DNA from: Ruminococcus sp. UBA1828
GTDB lineage: Bacteria > Bacillota > Clostridia > Oscillospirales > Ruminococcaceae
Direction: 5' to 3'
DNA: 13,397 nucleotides
Assembly: GCA_002338885.1 (NCBI GenBank)
Contig: DDJI01000039.1
Span: 18,634 to 32,030, forward strand
Made by a program: the position numbers and the translations under genes. Under the pieces are notes generated by a model. That model ran no database searches and was not told the origin of the DNA. It worked only from the letters and a program-made list of their open reading frames with translations. Positions 1-7,676 of this stretch are shown here, piece after piece (position 1 is the stretch's first letter; each line of letters begins with the position of its first letter).

Positions 1-836
1 TCATCTGGCTGCCTAAGTCCTTCACCATCAGCAATGTCGTTGACGTGTGGGATGTAATGAAATTCGGCCCGACGCTTTTGAACACGCTGAAGATAAACAT
101 AGTCTGCTCACTGCTCTCGGTTGTCGTATGCGCCATCACGGGCTACGGCTTCGCAAGATTCAACTTCAAGGGCAAGGCGATAATGTTTGCAATAGTTATC
201 ATGCAGATCATAGTTCCTCCGCAGATAACGACCATACCCCTTTACCTTCAGTGGGCGTTCTTTAAGTTCTTCGGACTTACAGAGGTGGCGTTCTCGGCAG
301 GCGCGAGCACATTCTTGGGCATGACTATTCAGACATCCACCGACCAGCTCAGCCACTATGTATCGCTTATAGATAACCCCGTTGTAATGTACGCACCCGC
401 GGTGTTTGCAAACGGTATAAGAGCGGGACTCTTCATCCTGATATTCAGGCAGTTCTTTAAGGGACTTCCCAAAGAGCTTGAGGACGCCGCATACCTCGAC
501 GGCTGCGGCCCGTTCAAGACGTTTGTCAAGGTAATGGTGCCTAACGCATCGTCGGCGTTCCTGACGGTATTCCTGTTCTCAATCGTTTGGTACTGGAACG
601 ACTACTACATCAGTTCGACGTTCTTCAAAAACAACGATACGGTAGCTACAATGCTGCGAAAACTTTCGACAAGACTTGACAGCCAGCTGTTTAGAAACAC
701 TCAGGTGGGAACGCGGCGTAAGATTGTTTGGCTTGAGGCGGGATGCCTTCTGTCAATAGCGCCTATCCTGATAATGTACGTGTTCCTGCAACGGTACTTC
801 ACGGAAGGTCTTGAGAGATCGGGTCTCGTAGGATAA
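1..836 (+). CDS. Carbohydrate ABC transporter permease (MalG/LacG/AraQ-like), 5' truncated
   Basis: Inner-membrane permease subunit of a binding-protein-dependent sugar importer (CUT1 type). The frame is open to the window edge: codons from position 3 read IWLPKSFTISNVVDVWDVMKF, the stretch that normally precedes the TM2 region of MalG-like permeases, so the GTG at 45 is not a credible start and the true start lies upstream. Visible are a membrane helix after LLNTLKIN, the TGYGFARFNFKGK loop, further hydrophobic segments, and the cytoplasmic EAA loop (ELEDAAYLDGCG near 475-510, followed by a conserved VP) that docks on the ATPase, then WYWNDYY. The C-terminus QRYFTEGLERSGLVG is close to the family's usual YFvkGl..GavKG ending, so the 3' end is intact. 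The partner permease and binding protein are presumably upstream. The substrate cannot be read from the sequence; an oligosaccharide is likely. Family assignment is firm. Confidence 0.93.
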   Translation, partial: IWLPKSFTISNVVDVWDVMKFGPTLLNTLKINIVCSLLSVVVCAITGYGFARFNFKGKAIMFAIVIMQIIVPPQITTIPLYLQWAFFKFFGLTEVAFSAGASTFLGMTIQTSTDQLSHYVSLIDNPVVMYAPAVFANGIRAGLFILIFRQFFKGLPKELEDAAYLDGCGPFKTFVKVMVPNASSAFLTVFLFSIVWYWNDYYISSTFFKNNDTVATMLRKLSTRLDSQLFRNTQVGTRRKIVWLEAGCLLSIAPILIMYVFLQRYFTEGLERSGLVG

Positions 837-947
837 CACATGAAGCGCATGCAGTGTGCGCAGCATGATAAGCCGGCAATCGGGCTTAGCGCTTTGCGCG
901 GCATTTCGAGCCGCACACGGCATGACAGATGAAAAGATAATTTTCGG
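837..947 (+). other. Structured 3' UTR of the permease gene
   Basis: This stretch between the permease stop and the terminator has no plausible gene but is rich in dyads: GTGTGCG (854-860) can pair with CGCACAC (912-918) and would enclose AAGCC/GGCTT (870-874 with 883-887) and GCGC-TTT-GCGC (889-899). The word GCATG occurs three times. It may fold as a branched RNA element or a REP-like 3' end stabiliser; the function is inference. Confidence 0.35.
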
Positions 948-977
948 TCGGGCAGGCTAAAACCTGCCCGATTTTTT
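948..977 (+). terminator. Intrinsic terminator of the sugar transporter operon
   Basis: A perfect 9-bp stem, TCGGGCAGG (948-956) with CCTGCCCGA (963-971), encloses a 6-base loop and is followed directly by six T residues (972-977). It ends the sugar permease transcription unit and separates it from the bioY promoter. Confidence 0.92.
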
Positions 978-1072
978 CGCCCTGTATAAATACTCATAGT
1001 ATAATCTATGGTGGCGCATACAAAGCGTAATCATTAAAAATGCCGCGTTTTAAGGGTAGCGGCGGCACGGGG

Positions 1073-1101
1073 TTGAAAAGGGGGTCGGGATATGGTATAT
1101 T
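1073..1101 (+). promoter_or_regulatory. Probable promoter of the bioY - GH26-like operon
   Basis: TTGAAA (1073-1078), a 17-base spacer and TATATT (1096-1101), with TG at -15/-14 (TGGTATATT), fit a sigma-A promoter with an extended -10. Transcription would start near 1108, giving a leader of about 77 bases. I found no BirA-type inverted repeat here, so biotin control is not evident. A second AT-rich dyad (CATAG-N6-CTATG, 995-1010) containing TATAAT lies upstream but lacks a credible -35. Confidence 0.6.
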
Positions 1102-1184
1102 TGTTGCATCAAAAGACGAACAAGGGCAGGAATAAGAGCACTTGAAAACGAGCCGGAAGCTTGTGAATTGGGAGGACTTAAAAC

Positions 1185-1760
1185 ATGAAAACAACTCGTA
1201 CAGAGGCAGCGGGAAGAGTGAACGTAAAGGCGATGACGCTTACAGCCGTTTGCGCGGCGATAATATGCGTAATTGCGCCGTGGCAGATACCTGTAGGAGC
1301 AGTGCCGATAACGCTTGCAACCTTTGCAGTGTATATGATTTCAGCCGTGACGGGGCCGATAAGGGCTACCGCCGCCGTGGCGATATATATACTTTTGGGA
1401 AGCGTCGGAGTGCCGGTGTTCGCCGGATTCAAGGGCGGCTTTAACGCAGTGGCGGGCGTCACAGGCGGATATATAATCGGATACCTGCCGTGCGCGTTCA
1501 TAATCGGCTTGCTCTGTTCCAAAATATCCTCGGGAAAGACGTCCAAGGCGAGATTTTGGGTGTATCCCGCGTCAATGGCCGTGGGAACCGTCCTGCTGTA
1601 CGCCGTGGGTACGGCGTGGTACTGCATAGCTGCGGGGGTGGAGCTTGCTCCTGCACTGGCGGCATGCGTTTTCCCTTTTATACCTTTGGACATAGTTAAA
1701 ATAGCGGCGGCGTCCATCCTTTGCGCAAGGATAGCGCCCGCGCTGGACAGAATAAAATGA
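1185..1760 (+). CDS. bioY: BioY, biotin ECF transporter S component
   Basis: Substrate-binding integral membrane subunit for biotin uptake; in Bacillota it works with a shared EcfT-EcfA1A2 energising module, none of which is in this window. The 191-residue length is typical. Family signatures are IPVGAVPITLATFAVY (residues 35-50), the Gly-rich GSVGVPVFAGFKGGF...VTGGYIIGY stretch (72-100), GTAWY (142-146) and the C-terminal PFIPLDIVKI (164-173). About six hydrophobic segments are visible. The ATG at 1185 is preceded by GGGAGGA (1170-1176) at good spacing. The stop TGA overlaps the next gene's ATG (ATGA at 1757-1760), implying translational coupling. No biotin synthesis gene or obvious BirA operator is nearby. 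High confidence in family; vitamin specificity follows from family membership. Confidence 0.93.
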   Translation: MKTTRTEAAGRVNVKAMTLTAVCAAIICVIAPWQIPVGAVPITLATFAVYMISAVTGPIRATAAVAIYILLGSVGVPVFAGFKGGFNAVAGVTGGYIIGYLPCAFIIGLLCSKISSGKTSKARFWVYPASMAVGTVLLYAVGTAWYCIAAGVELAPALAACVFPFIPLDIVKIAAASILCARIAPALDRIK

Positions 1761-3385
1761 GGCGCGCGGGTCTATCGGCGGCATGCGTTGCCCTTTGCCT
1801 GGCATGCACAGCCCTGTCCTCCTGCGCGTCGAGCGGTGAAACATCCCAAACCGGCACGGTGGGGATTTACACTGCCGAGCAGACGAGCGCATCAGCTGCC
1901 GACGAATCATCCGTGCCGCCGCAGACAACCGCTCAGCAGACGGAGCCGGCTGTGAGCGCGCCCTTGCCGCATTACTCCGAGACGGATATAGGCGAAACGG
2001 AGTACGAACCGCAGGAGTGCAGCGTGCTGTACGAGGCGGAAAGCGGCACCTTGAGCGGATACGCCGCGGCGGCCTCCGCAAGGAGCGGGTATTCCGGCGA
2101 CGGATACGTCAGCGGCATTTCTCTGCCGGACAGCAAGCTCACTATAGAGCTTGAAATTGATTCCCCACAGCACTACTCAATAACCGTCTGCGCGGCGTCC
2201 GATTCGCCGGTAGAAGGCGTTTTGTACGTGGACGGGCTTGCAAGGGGACGACTGTACATATCGGGAAGCGGCGAGTTTGAGGCGGTCAAGTATGAAAACA
2301 TATACTTAAAGCCGGACAGCGCCGTGCTGAGCATAGAAGAGCTTACCGGCGAGTGCGATGTGGATTTTGTGCTGCTTGAAAACAGCGCTGAGATATATGA
2401 ACACGATTACAGCGTTATGGGCGAGCTGTGCTCCGAAAATTCCTCCGACAGCGCCGCAAGGCTTTATAAATACCTCTGCGAGATGTACGGTGAGGAGACC
2501 TTGAGCGGCCAGCAGTGCACCCAGGGCTCAAATGCCGAGATTGAAGCCGTTGCGGGCGTGACGGGAAGATACCCCGCCATACGTTTCGGGGAGCTTATGG
2601 GCTACTCCGCCGACGTCGATACGGGGGACATAGAGCTTGCAATGGAGTATGCAGCCGACGGCGGAATAGTGGGATACGTGTGGAACTGGATGCAAAACGG
2701 CTCCTGCTATGCGGACAAGTCGGGATTTTTGCTTCCAAACGCCGTTACGGATGAGGATGTGTCCCAAATGTCGCCCGACGAGCTGTCGGAGGCGCTTGAG
2801 GACGAGAGGATAAGTCCGGAGGCGTACGCCGTGATAGACGGCATAGATAAAATAGCTGCCCAGCTTAAAAGACTTGCCGACGCGGACATACCGGTTCTGT
2901 TCAGACCTCTGCCGCAGGCGGGAAACTCTGATTTTTGGTGGAACTCCGACAGGGAAAGCTACCTTTGGCTTTACGAAACAATATACCAAAGACTTGAGGA
3001 TTACCATCAGCTTGACAACCTGATATGGGTGTGGAGCGCATACGACACCGAATGGTACGTCGGCGACGACATGTGCGACATAGTTTCACTCGACATATAC
3101 GATTTCAGCCACGAGGCGTGGGATAACCAAAGCTACATCACCGCAATGCTCCGGCTGTACGAGCTGTTCGGCTCAAAGCCGCTTGCCATCAGCGAGTGCA
3201 ACGTTCTCCCGGCGCCTGCAAACATGGTCAGAGACAACGCCATGTGGCTCTACACATCCGTGTGGTCGGGCGAGTATACTCTCGGCGAAACCGGCGGACT
3301 GTCGTATGATTACATCTCGGAGGCGGAGTGGATAGTCTTTTATAACTGCTCGGCTGTCATCGCCAAAGACGAGCTGAATCAATAA
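1757..3385 (+). CDS. Lipoprotein with CBM35-like and GH26-like domains, acid/base Glu replaced
   Basis: A 542-residue surface lipoprotein. The start at 1757 overlaps the bioY stop and gives a proper signal peptide with lipobox LSSC (acylated Cys23); an in-frame ATG at 1721 would spoil it. A Thr/Ser/Gln/Pro-rich linker (24-85) leads to a CBM35/CBM6-type module (about 86-209: YEAESGTLSG, SGYSGDGYVSG, VDFVLLE), then a GH26 (beta-mannanase) fold (about 225-535: LSGQQ, TGRYPAIR, GGIVGYVWNW, VLFRPL, DNLIWVWSAYDTEWYVGDD, PLAISECN, VRDNAMWLYTSVWSGEY). GH26 enzymes normally have Arg-Pro-Leu-His-Glu, the Glu being the acid/base; here it reads RPLPQ, placing Gln387 there. The predicted nucleophile Glu480 is kept, while the usual WHW of the GGIV strand is WNW. 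It may therefore bind beta-mannan or a related glycan with little or no hydrolysis. Domain calls are from remembered motifs, not alignment. Confidence 0.85.
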   Translation: MRRAGLSAACVALCLACTALSSCASSGETSQTGTVGIYTAEQTSASAADESSVPPQTTAQQTEPAVSAPLPHYSETDIGETEYEPQECSVLYEAESGTLSGYAAAASARSGYSGDGYVSGISLPDSKLTIELEIDSPQHYSITVCAASDSPVEGVLYVDGLARGRLYISGSGEFEAVKYENIYLKPDSAVLSIEELTGECDVDFVLLENSAEIYEHDYSVMGELCSENSSDSAARLYKYLCEMYGEETLSGQQCTQGSNAEIEAVAGVTGRYPAIRFGELMGYSADVDTGDIELAMEYAADGGIVGYVWNWMQNGSCYADKSGFLLPNAVTDEDVSQMSPDELSEALEDERISPEAYAVIDGIDKIAAQLKRLADADIPVLFRPLPQAGNSDFWWNSDRESYLWLYETIYQRLEDYHQLDNLIWVWSAYDTEWYVGDDMCDIVSLDIYDFSHEAWDNQSYITAMLRLYELFGSKPLAISECNVLPAPANMVRDNAMWLYTSVWSGEYTLGETGGLSYDYISEAEWIVFYNCSAVIAKDELNQ

Positions 3386-3429
3386 TGTGTTGCAGTTCAC
3401 ATTTCAGAAACAAAATATCTTAAAAAATA

Positions 3430-3461
3430 TTACACCGCAAATTGTGCATTTTGCGGTGTAA
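3430..3461 (-). terminator. Strong hairpin with terminator layout on the minus strand
   Basis: A perfect 12-bp stem, TTACACCGCAAA (3430-3441) with TTTGCGGTGTAA (3450-3461), has an 8-base loop. On the plus strand it is followed by AACTCTTG, without a T-run. On the minus strand it is followed by TATTTTTTAAG, a classic terminator tail. It probably ends upstream plus-strand transcription poorly or with help, and would stop antisense transcription. Confidence 0.65.
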
Positions 3462-3465
3462 ACTC

Positions 3466-3494
3466 TTGTACAGGACAAATTTTTTTGGTATGAT
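3466..3494 (+). promoter_or_regulatory. Promoter of the adaptor - FtsX permease operon
   Basis: TTGTAC (3466-3471), a 17-base spacer containing a T-run, and TATGAT (3489-3494), with an extended -10 TG (3486-3487). Transcription would begin near 3501, about 72 bases before the adaptor start. Good match to a sigma-A promoter. Confidence 0.68.
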
Positions 3495-3572
3495 TAATGT
3501 CAGCGAATTAGCACGACACAAGCACGATGCGTGCGGAAACTGCGTGCAAAGACCAAAGAAAGGAACGTATTT

Positions 3573-4622
3573 ATGAAGATAAAGAAAGCTTTATTACTCA
3601 TAACTGCCGCGGCGGTTTCGGCTGCCTGTTTAAGCGGATGCTATTTTCTTCCCGATGAAGAGGAGGTATACGATCCGCCGGTTGTAAACGCGAGCGAGGT
3701 TTCATACACCACCACCACCGCTCAGCTCAAGGACCTTGTAAAGCAGGTTGTGTCTGCGGGAACCATCACCTCGGGAACCCAGTCTGACGCGAGATTTACT
3801 GAGTACGGCGGAAACATAAAGCAGGTATACGTTGCCGCGGGAGACACCGTCGAGCAGGGACAGCTCTTAGCGGAGATAGAGACGTATGAGCTTGACCAGG
3901 AGATAACCATAAAGGAGCTTGAGCTTGAGCGCGAGAAGTTAGAGTATGCCATTGCTGTCGAGCAAAACGAGTCGATAAACGTGCAGAGCAAGGAGCAGCT
4001 CGATATAGACCTCATGCAAAACGAGCTTGACAAGCTTTACGCCGAGAAGGAAGCGTCCTACCTTTACGCCGAGGTTTCGGGAACGGTTTCTTATGTAAAG
4101 ACGCTGTCCCCCGGCGACTGGGTGAATGCGGGCGAGGTTTTGGTTACGATTATAGACATAACCGACCTGTATATAGACATAAGCCCCACGACGGAGGTAG
4201 CCGAGTTCTTAATCGGCAGACCGATAACCATAAGATACGACGGCAACTACTATGACGGCGAAATAGTGTCTAACAAGTCGGGACAGCAGTGGGACCCCGA
4301 AACCGAGTCTATGCTTGTAGACGAGGCAGGGGAGCCGATAACCGTTGAAAGAGGAGACGGCGTAAGAGTGGCGTTTAAGGATTCCATACCCGAGTCGTCG
4401 GCCGTGGGAAATATAGCGGACGCAGTTTTGGTGCTGGACAGCCGTGAAAACGTAATAGTCATATCTGCAAACCTTGTTAAGACGGTAAACGGTCAGGACG
4501 TCGTATACGTGTTTAAGGATAATGAAAGAGTGCAGACGCCTGTGACCCTGGGACTTCAGAGCGGATCTTCTGTTGAGATCACCTCCGGCCTCGAAGTGGG
4601 CGACGAGATAATAATCAGATAA
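3573..4622 (+). CDS. HlyD/MacA-type efflux adaptor lipoprotein
   Basis: A 349-residue membrane fusion (adaptor) protein, anchored outside the cytoplasmic membrane, that pairs with the FtsX-type permease encoded next. Start at 3573 is preceded by AAAGGA (3559-3564) and gives a signal peptide with lipobox LSGC (Cys23); an in-frame ATG at 3531 would add a charged leader before the signal peptide and has no ribosome binding site. Domain order: first half of the lipoyl domain (about 76-104, VYVAAGDTVEQGQLLAEIE), a short alpha-helical hairpin rich in Glu, Leu and Lys (105-162), second lipoyl half (163-197, YAEVSGTVSYVKTLSPGDWVNAGEVL), beta-barrel (198-300) and membrane-proximal domain ending LEVGDEIIIR. 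The hairpin is shorter than in Gram-negative MacA, as expected when no TolC is present. Substrate unknown: peptide, antibiotic or lipid export are all possible. Confidence 0.9.
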   Translation: MKIKKALLLITAAAVSAACLSGCYFLPDEEEVYDPPVVNASEVSYTTTTAQLKDLVKQVVSAGTITSGTQSDARFTEYGGNIKQVYVAAGDTVEQGQLLAEIETYELDQEITIKELELEREKLEYAIAVEQNESINVQSKEQLDIDLMQNELDKLYAEKEASYLYAEVSGTVSYVKTLSPGDWVNAGEVLVTIIDITDLYIDISPTTEVAEFLIGRPITIRYDGNYYDGEIVSNKSGQQWDPETESMLVDEAGEPITVERGDGVRVAFKDSIPESSAVGNIADAVLVLDSRENVIVISANLVKTVNGQDVVYVFKDNERVQTPVTLGLQSGSSVEITSGLEVGDEIIIR

Positions 4623-4670
4623 GCCCTATTCGGCGCAAGATTCAAGTACAGGAGAACAGGAGGGGAGAAA

Positions 4671-7478
4671 ATGCTCACTTTATTGCTCAGAAAAATGCGC
4701 AATACAAAGTGGATGGTCATCTGCCTTTTAATAGGATTTGTAATGGCTACGGCGATGACCAGTACCATTCCCATATACATGCATGCATCCTTGCAGAGAA
4801 TGCTCTTAAAGGATATGCAGGCGTATCAGGAGGAAAACAACGAATACCCCGGAGTGTACGCAGTTTCAAAGACGATAGTCAGCGGAACTAATGCCGTAGA
4901 CCAAAGAAATACGGTAAACACGGTGTATTCACGGGCGGCAGACCGCTTTAACAACTTGTTCGTGCCGTTTTTGTCCTATAAGTGCTATACGTCCGATCCG
5001 TATCTTTACGTGCCGGACTTTGAGTCGGATGAGCTTGCAATGCTCAAGCTCGGCGGCATGACCGATATAGGCGATCACATAACAATAGTAAACGGAAGAA
5101 TGTTTAACCCCGGACTGAACGAGAACGGAGCTTACGAGGTAATATCCACCGAGATAGCGCTTCAAAACTCTCAGCTCGTTTTGGGCGAGACATATAACGT
5201 CACAAACATATTCAGCCCGGGCGACACCATAAAGATAGAGGTTGTCGGAACGTTCGACGTCGCAAGCGAAACGGATACATACTGGTCGGAGGGCATGTCT
5301 GACTACGACAACACGTTCTTTGTAGACTTCACCACCCTCACCGATGAAATAATAATGACGGGCGTCGTAAGCCTCAGCCAGGTTGACTGCCGCTTCGTCA
5401 TAGACTATCAGAACATGGACATGAACGTCATAGAGCATGTCCAGAACGCATTTGAAAGCCAGGCGGAGGCATATAAAGAGGAGAACTGCACCTTTACCGT
5501 TCCCGCTCAGGAGATACTTGCCTCCTACGCCGAAAAGGCCTCTCAGCTCCGCTATATACTTCTCATGCTCGACATACCGGTAGTTATAATGCTTATATTC
5601 TACCTGTTCATGGTGTCGCAGCTGAACATCGAATCGGAAAGAAACGAAATAGCGATGCTCAAGTCAAGAGGCGCATCGTCGTGGCAGATAATAAGAATCT
5701 ATGCCTACGAGACGCTTATCTTGGGCGCGGGAGCGGCTATAATAGGACCGTTTGTCGGATTGGGACTTTGCGGAATACTCGGAGTTTCAAACGGATTCTT
5801 GGAGTTTGTCAACCGCCCGTCCCTGAACGCAAAATTGTCTCTGGCGGCGTTTGCGTACGCAATCATCGCCGTTGCGGTGTTCTTTGTGGCAACGCTTGTT
5901 CCGGTTGTGCCCGCATCGAGAGTGACTATCGTCGAGCATAAGCAGAGCAAAGCGCATAAGAGAAAGAAGCCACTGTGGCAAAGAGCGTACCTCGACTTTA
6001 TCATGGCAATACTGCCGGTTGTTTGGCTGTGGTGGCACAACAGACAGGAGCAGATACTCATAGAGCAGGGCGTCACGGACACCTCCACTACCATGAACCC
6101 GCTGATGTTCACCGCGTCTACACTCTTTATACTCGGCGTCGGACTCATCTGCGTAAGACTTTACCCCTACCTCATAAGGCTTGTGTACCTGATAGGCAGA
6201 AAGAGATGGTCTCCCGCTGCGTACATATCCCTTAACAACATAAGCCGCTCGTCTACCGGCAGAGAAAGATTTATAATGATCTTCCTCATACTCACCGTCG
6301 CGCTCGGCATATTCTCCGCAAACACCGCAAGGGCGATAAACCGCAACACCGAGGAGCGAATAAGATACAACCTCGGCGCGGATGTCGTGCTTGAGGAGTC
6401 GTGGCGATACGCAAGAGTGCCGGAGGTCGATGAGGACGGCAACGAGGTAATAGAGGCGCAGTACTTTGAGCCTGACTTCAGCGTGTATGAGGACCTTGCG
6501 GGAGTTGAAACAGCAACGCCCGTGTTCAAGAGGGACTCGGTGCAGCTTGAGTATAACGACTCGACGCAGGTCGGAGCGCAGATAATGACTATCGTACCCG
6601 ATAAATTCGCGCAGGTCTGCTGGTTCAGAAACGGACTTTTGCCCACGCATATAAACAACTACATAAACGCACTTGCGGAATGCGTTGACGGAGTTATAGT
6701 CTCCTCGTCATATCAGGAAAAGACGGGACTTAAGCTCGGCGACGTAATTCAGGTCAAGTGGGGTCAGAACGAATGGTTCGAGGCAACGGTCGTCGCAGTG
6801 GTTGACTACTGGCCGAGCATTAACCCTTACGAGAAGAACTCTCAGGGTGAATACCGCGACTTCGTAATCATGAACTACGACTACGTAAACATCCAAACAA
6901 AACTTGAGCCGTATGAGGTGTGGATGAAACTTGAGGACGGCGCAACCGTCGAGGACTTCTACAACTCGATATCCGACTCCGATATAGTCGCAATAAGACT
7001 TGACGTCGCGTCTCAGCTCATCACATCCTCAAAGACCGACGCTATGCTTCAGGGCGTAAACGGAGCGCTCACCTTAGGATTCATAACCATAATGGCTCTG
7101 TGCTTCATAGGATTTATAATCTACTGGATACTCTCGATAAAGGGCAGGACGCTGCAGTTCGGTATACTCAGGGCTATGGGTATGTCCTTCAGAGAGATAA
7201 TAGCCATGATAATCTATGAGCAGGTGCTTGTCTCGGGAGTTTCAATATTCCTGTCCATAATAATAGGCGGCGTGGCGTCAGATCTGTTCGTCCCGCTGTT
7301 CCAGGTGCTGTACAACGTGACGGATCAGGTGCCGCCCTTCGTGGTCATCTCGCAAAGATCCGACTACATCAAGCTGTACTGCATAGTGCTTGTAATGCTG
7401 CTGGTCGGCTTTGTCGTGATAGCTCGACTGATCAAGTCGATAAATATCAACAAGGCTCTCAAGCTCGGCGAGGATTGA
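4671..7478 (+). CDS. Double FtsX/MacB-type ABC permease
   Basis: A 935-residue permease with about ten predicted membrane helices in two FtsX repeats: one helix (about 14-33), a large extracytoplasmic domain (40-292), helices at 296-317, 345-372 and 390-412, a cytoplasmic basic loop (424-440, KQSKAHKRKK), two helices at 441-456 and 478-505, one at 533-551, a second extracytoplasmic domain (555-795), then helices at 798-822, 850-868 and 901-921. FtsX signatures are NEIAMLKSRGASSWQII (325-341) and LQFGILRAMGMSFREII (828-844), the coupling segments that normally contact the ATPase. Start at 4671 has AGGAGG at 4658-4663. It follows the adaptor gene by 48 bases in one operon. Such permeases drive mechanotransmission export or extraction rather than classical transport. 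No ATP-binding domain is fused and no ATPase gene is adjacent. Confidence 0.92.
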   Translation: MLTLLLRKMRNTKWMVICLLIGFVMATAMTSTIPIYMHASLQRMLLKDMQAYQEENNEYPGVYAVSKTIVSGTNAVDQRNTVNTVYSRAADRFNNLFVPFLSYKCYTSDPYLYVPDFESDELAMLKLGGMTDIGDHITIVNGRMFNPGLNENGAYEVISTEIALQNSQLVLGETYNVTNIFSPGDTIKIEVVGTFDVASETDTYWSEGMSDYDNTFFVDFTTLTDEIIMTGVVSLSQVDCRFVIDYQNMDMNVIEHVQNAFESQAEAYKEENCTFTVPAQEILASYAEKASQLRYILLMLDIPVVIMLIFYLFMVSQLNIESERNEIAMLKSRGASSWQIIRIYAYETLILGAGAAIIGPFVGLGLCGILGVSNGFLEFVNRPSLNAKLSLAAFAYAIIAVAVFFVATLVPVVPASRVTIVEHKQSKAHKRKKPLWQRAYLDFIMAILPVVWLWWHNRQEQILIEQGVTDTSTTMNPLMFTASTLFILGVGLICVRLYPYLIRLVYLIGRKRWSPAAYISLNNISRSSTGRERFIMIFLILTVALGIFSANTARAINRNTEERIRYNLGADVVLEESWRYARVPEVDEDGNEVIEAQYFEPDFSVYEDLAGVETATPVFKRDSVQLEYNDSTQVGAQIMTIVPDKFAQVCWFRNGLLPTHINNYINALAECVDGVIVSSSYQEKTGLKLGDVIQVKWGQNEWFEATVVAVVDYWPSINPYEKNSQGEYRDFVIMNYDYVNIQTKLEPYEVWMKLEDGATVEDFYNSISDSDIVAIRLDVASQLITSSKTDAMLQGVNGALTLGFITIMALCFIGFIIYWILSIKGRTLQFGILRAMGMSFREIIAMIIYEQVLVSGVSIFLSIIIGGVASDLFVPLFQVLYNVTDQVPPFVVISQRSDYIKLYCIVLVMLLVGFVVIARLIKSININKALKLGED

Positions 7479-7520
7479 TCCCGCATTCAAACAGCTTTAT
7501 TCACAGGCTTTGTCTGAAAA

Positions 7521-7554
7521 GGGGTTAACGCCTGGTTTGCCATACGCTAACCCC
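7521..7554 (+). other. Imperfect hairpin after the FtsX permease gene
   Basis: GGGGTTA (7521-7527) pairs with TAACCCC (7548-7554); inside, CG/CG and TGG/CCA can pair around one mismatch. No T-run follows (GAATAACT), so it is not a complete intrinsic terminator; it may protect the 3' end or act with the downstream hairpin. Confidence 0.45.
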
Positions 7555-7595
7555 GAATAACTGAAATGCCGCCTCAGCTGCGGTCAAGAATACAA

Positions 7596-7642
7596 AAAAT
7601 AAGAGTGCGTTAATACAAAAAGTATTTTCGCACTCTTATTTT
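7596..7642. terminator. Bidirectional terminator between convergent operons
   Basis: A perfect 14-bp stem, AAAATAAGAGTGCG (7596-7609) with CGCACTCTTATTTT (7629-7642). The loop holds an inner stem AATAC/GTATT. The plus-strand arm ends in TTTT and the minus-strand arm runs into TTTTTTG, so it can end the adaptor-permease operon and the convergent regulator operon; the minus direction has the better U-tract. Confidence 0.9.
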
Positions 7643-7676
7643 ACGAATAGGAGAATAAAGTTGTATGCTAATCAGT

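Noticed and set aside
45..836. GTG at 45 as the start of the sugar permease
   Set aside because: The frame stays open to the window edge and the preceding residues match the conserved pre-TM region of the family, so the gene is 5' truncated.
1102..1184. Biotin-responsive operator or riboswitch ahead of bioY
   Set aside because: I looked for a BirA-type long inverted repeat and for riboswitch-like helices and found neither in the short leader.
1721..1756. Upstream ATG for the GH26-like lipoprotein
   Set aside because: It would place charged residues before the signal peptide; the ATG at 1757 gives a clean lipoprotein signal and the usual ATGA coupling with bioY.
3531..3572. Upstream ATG for the adaptor protein
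   Set aside because: It has no ribosome binding site and adds a basic leader before a clear signal peptide that begins at 3573 behind AAAGGA.
5787..6650. Long minus-strand frame of 287 codons inside the FtsX permease gene
   Set aside because: The product is basic, Arg/His-rich and without domains, typical of an antisense shadow; the plus strand encodes clear membrane helices.
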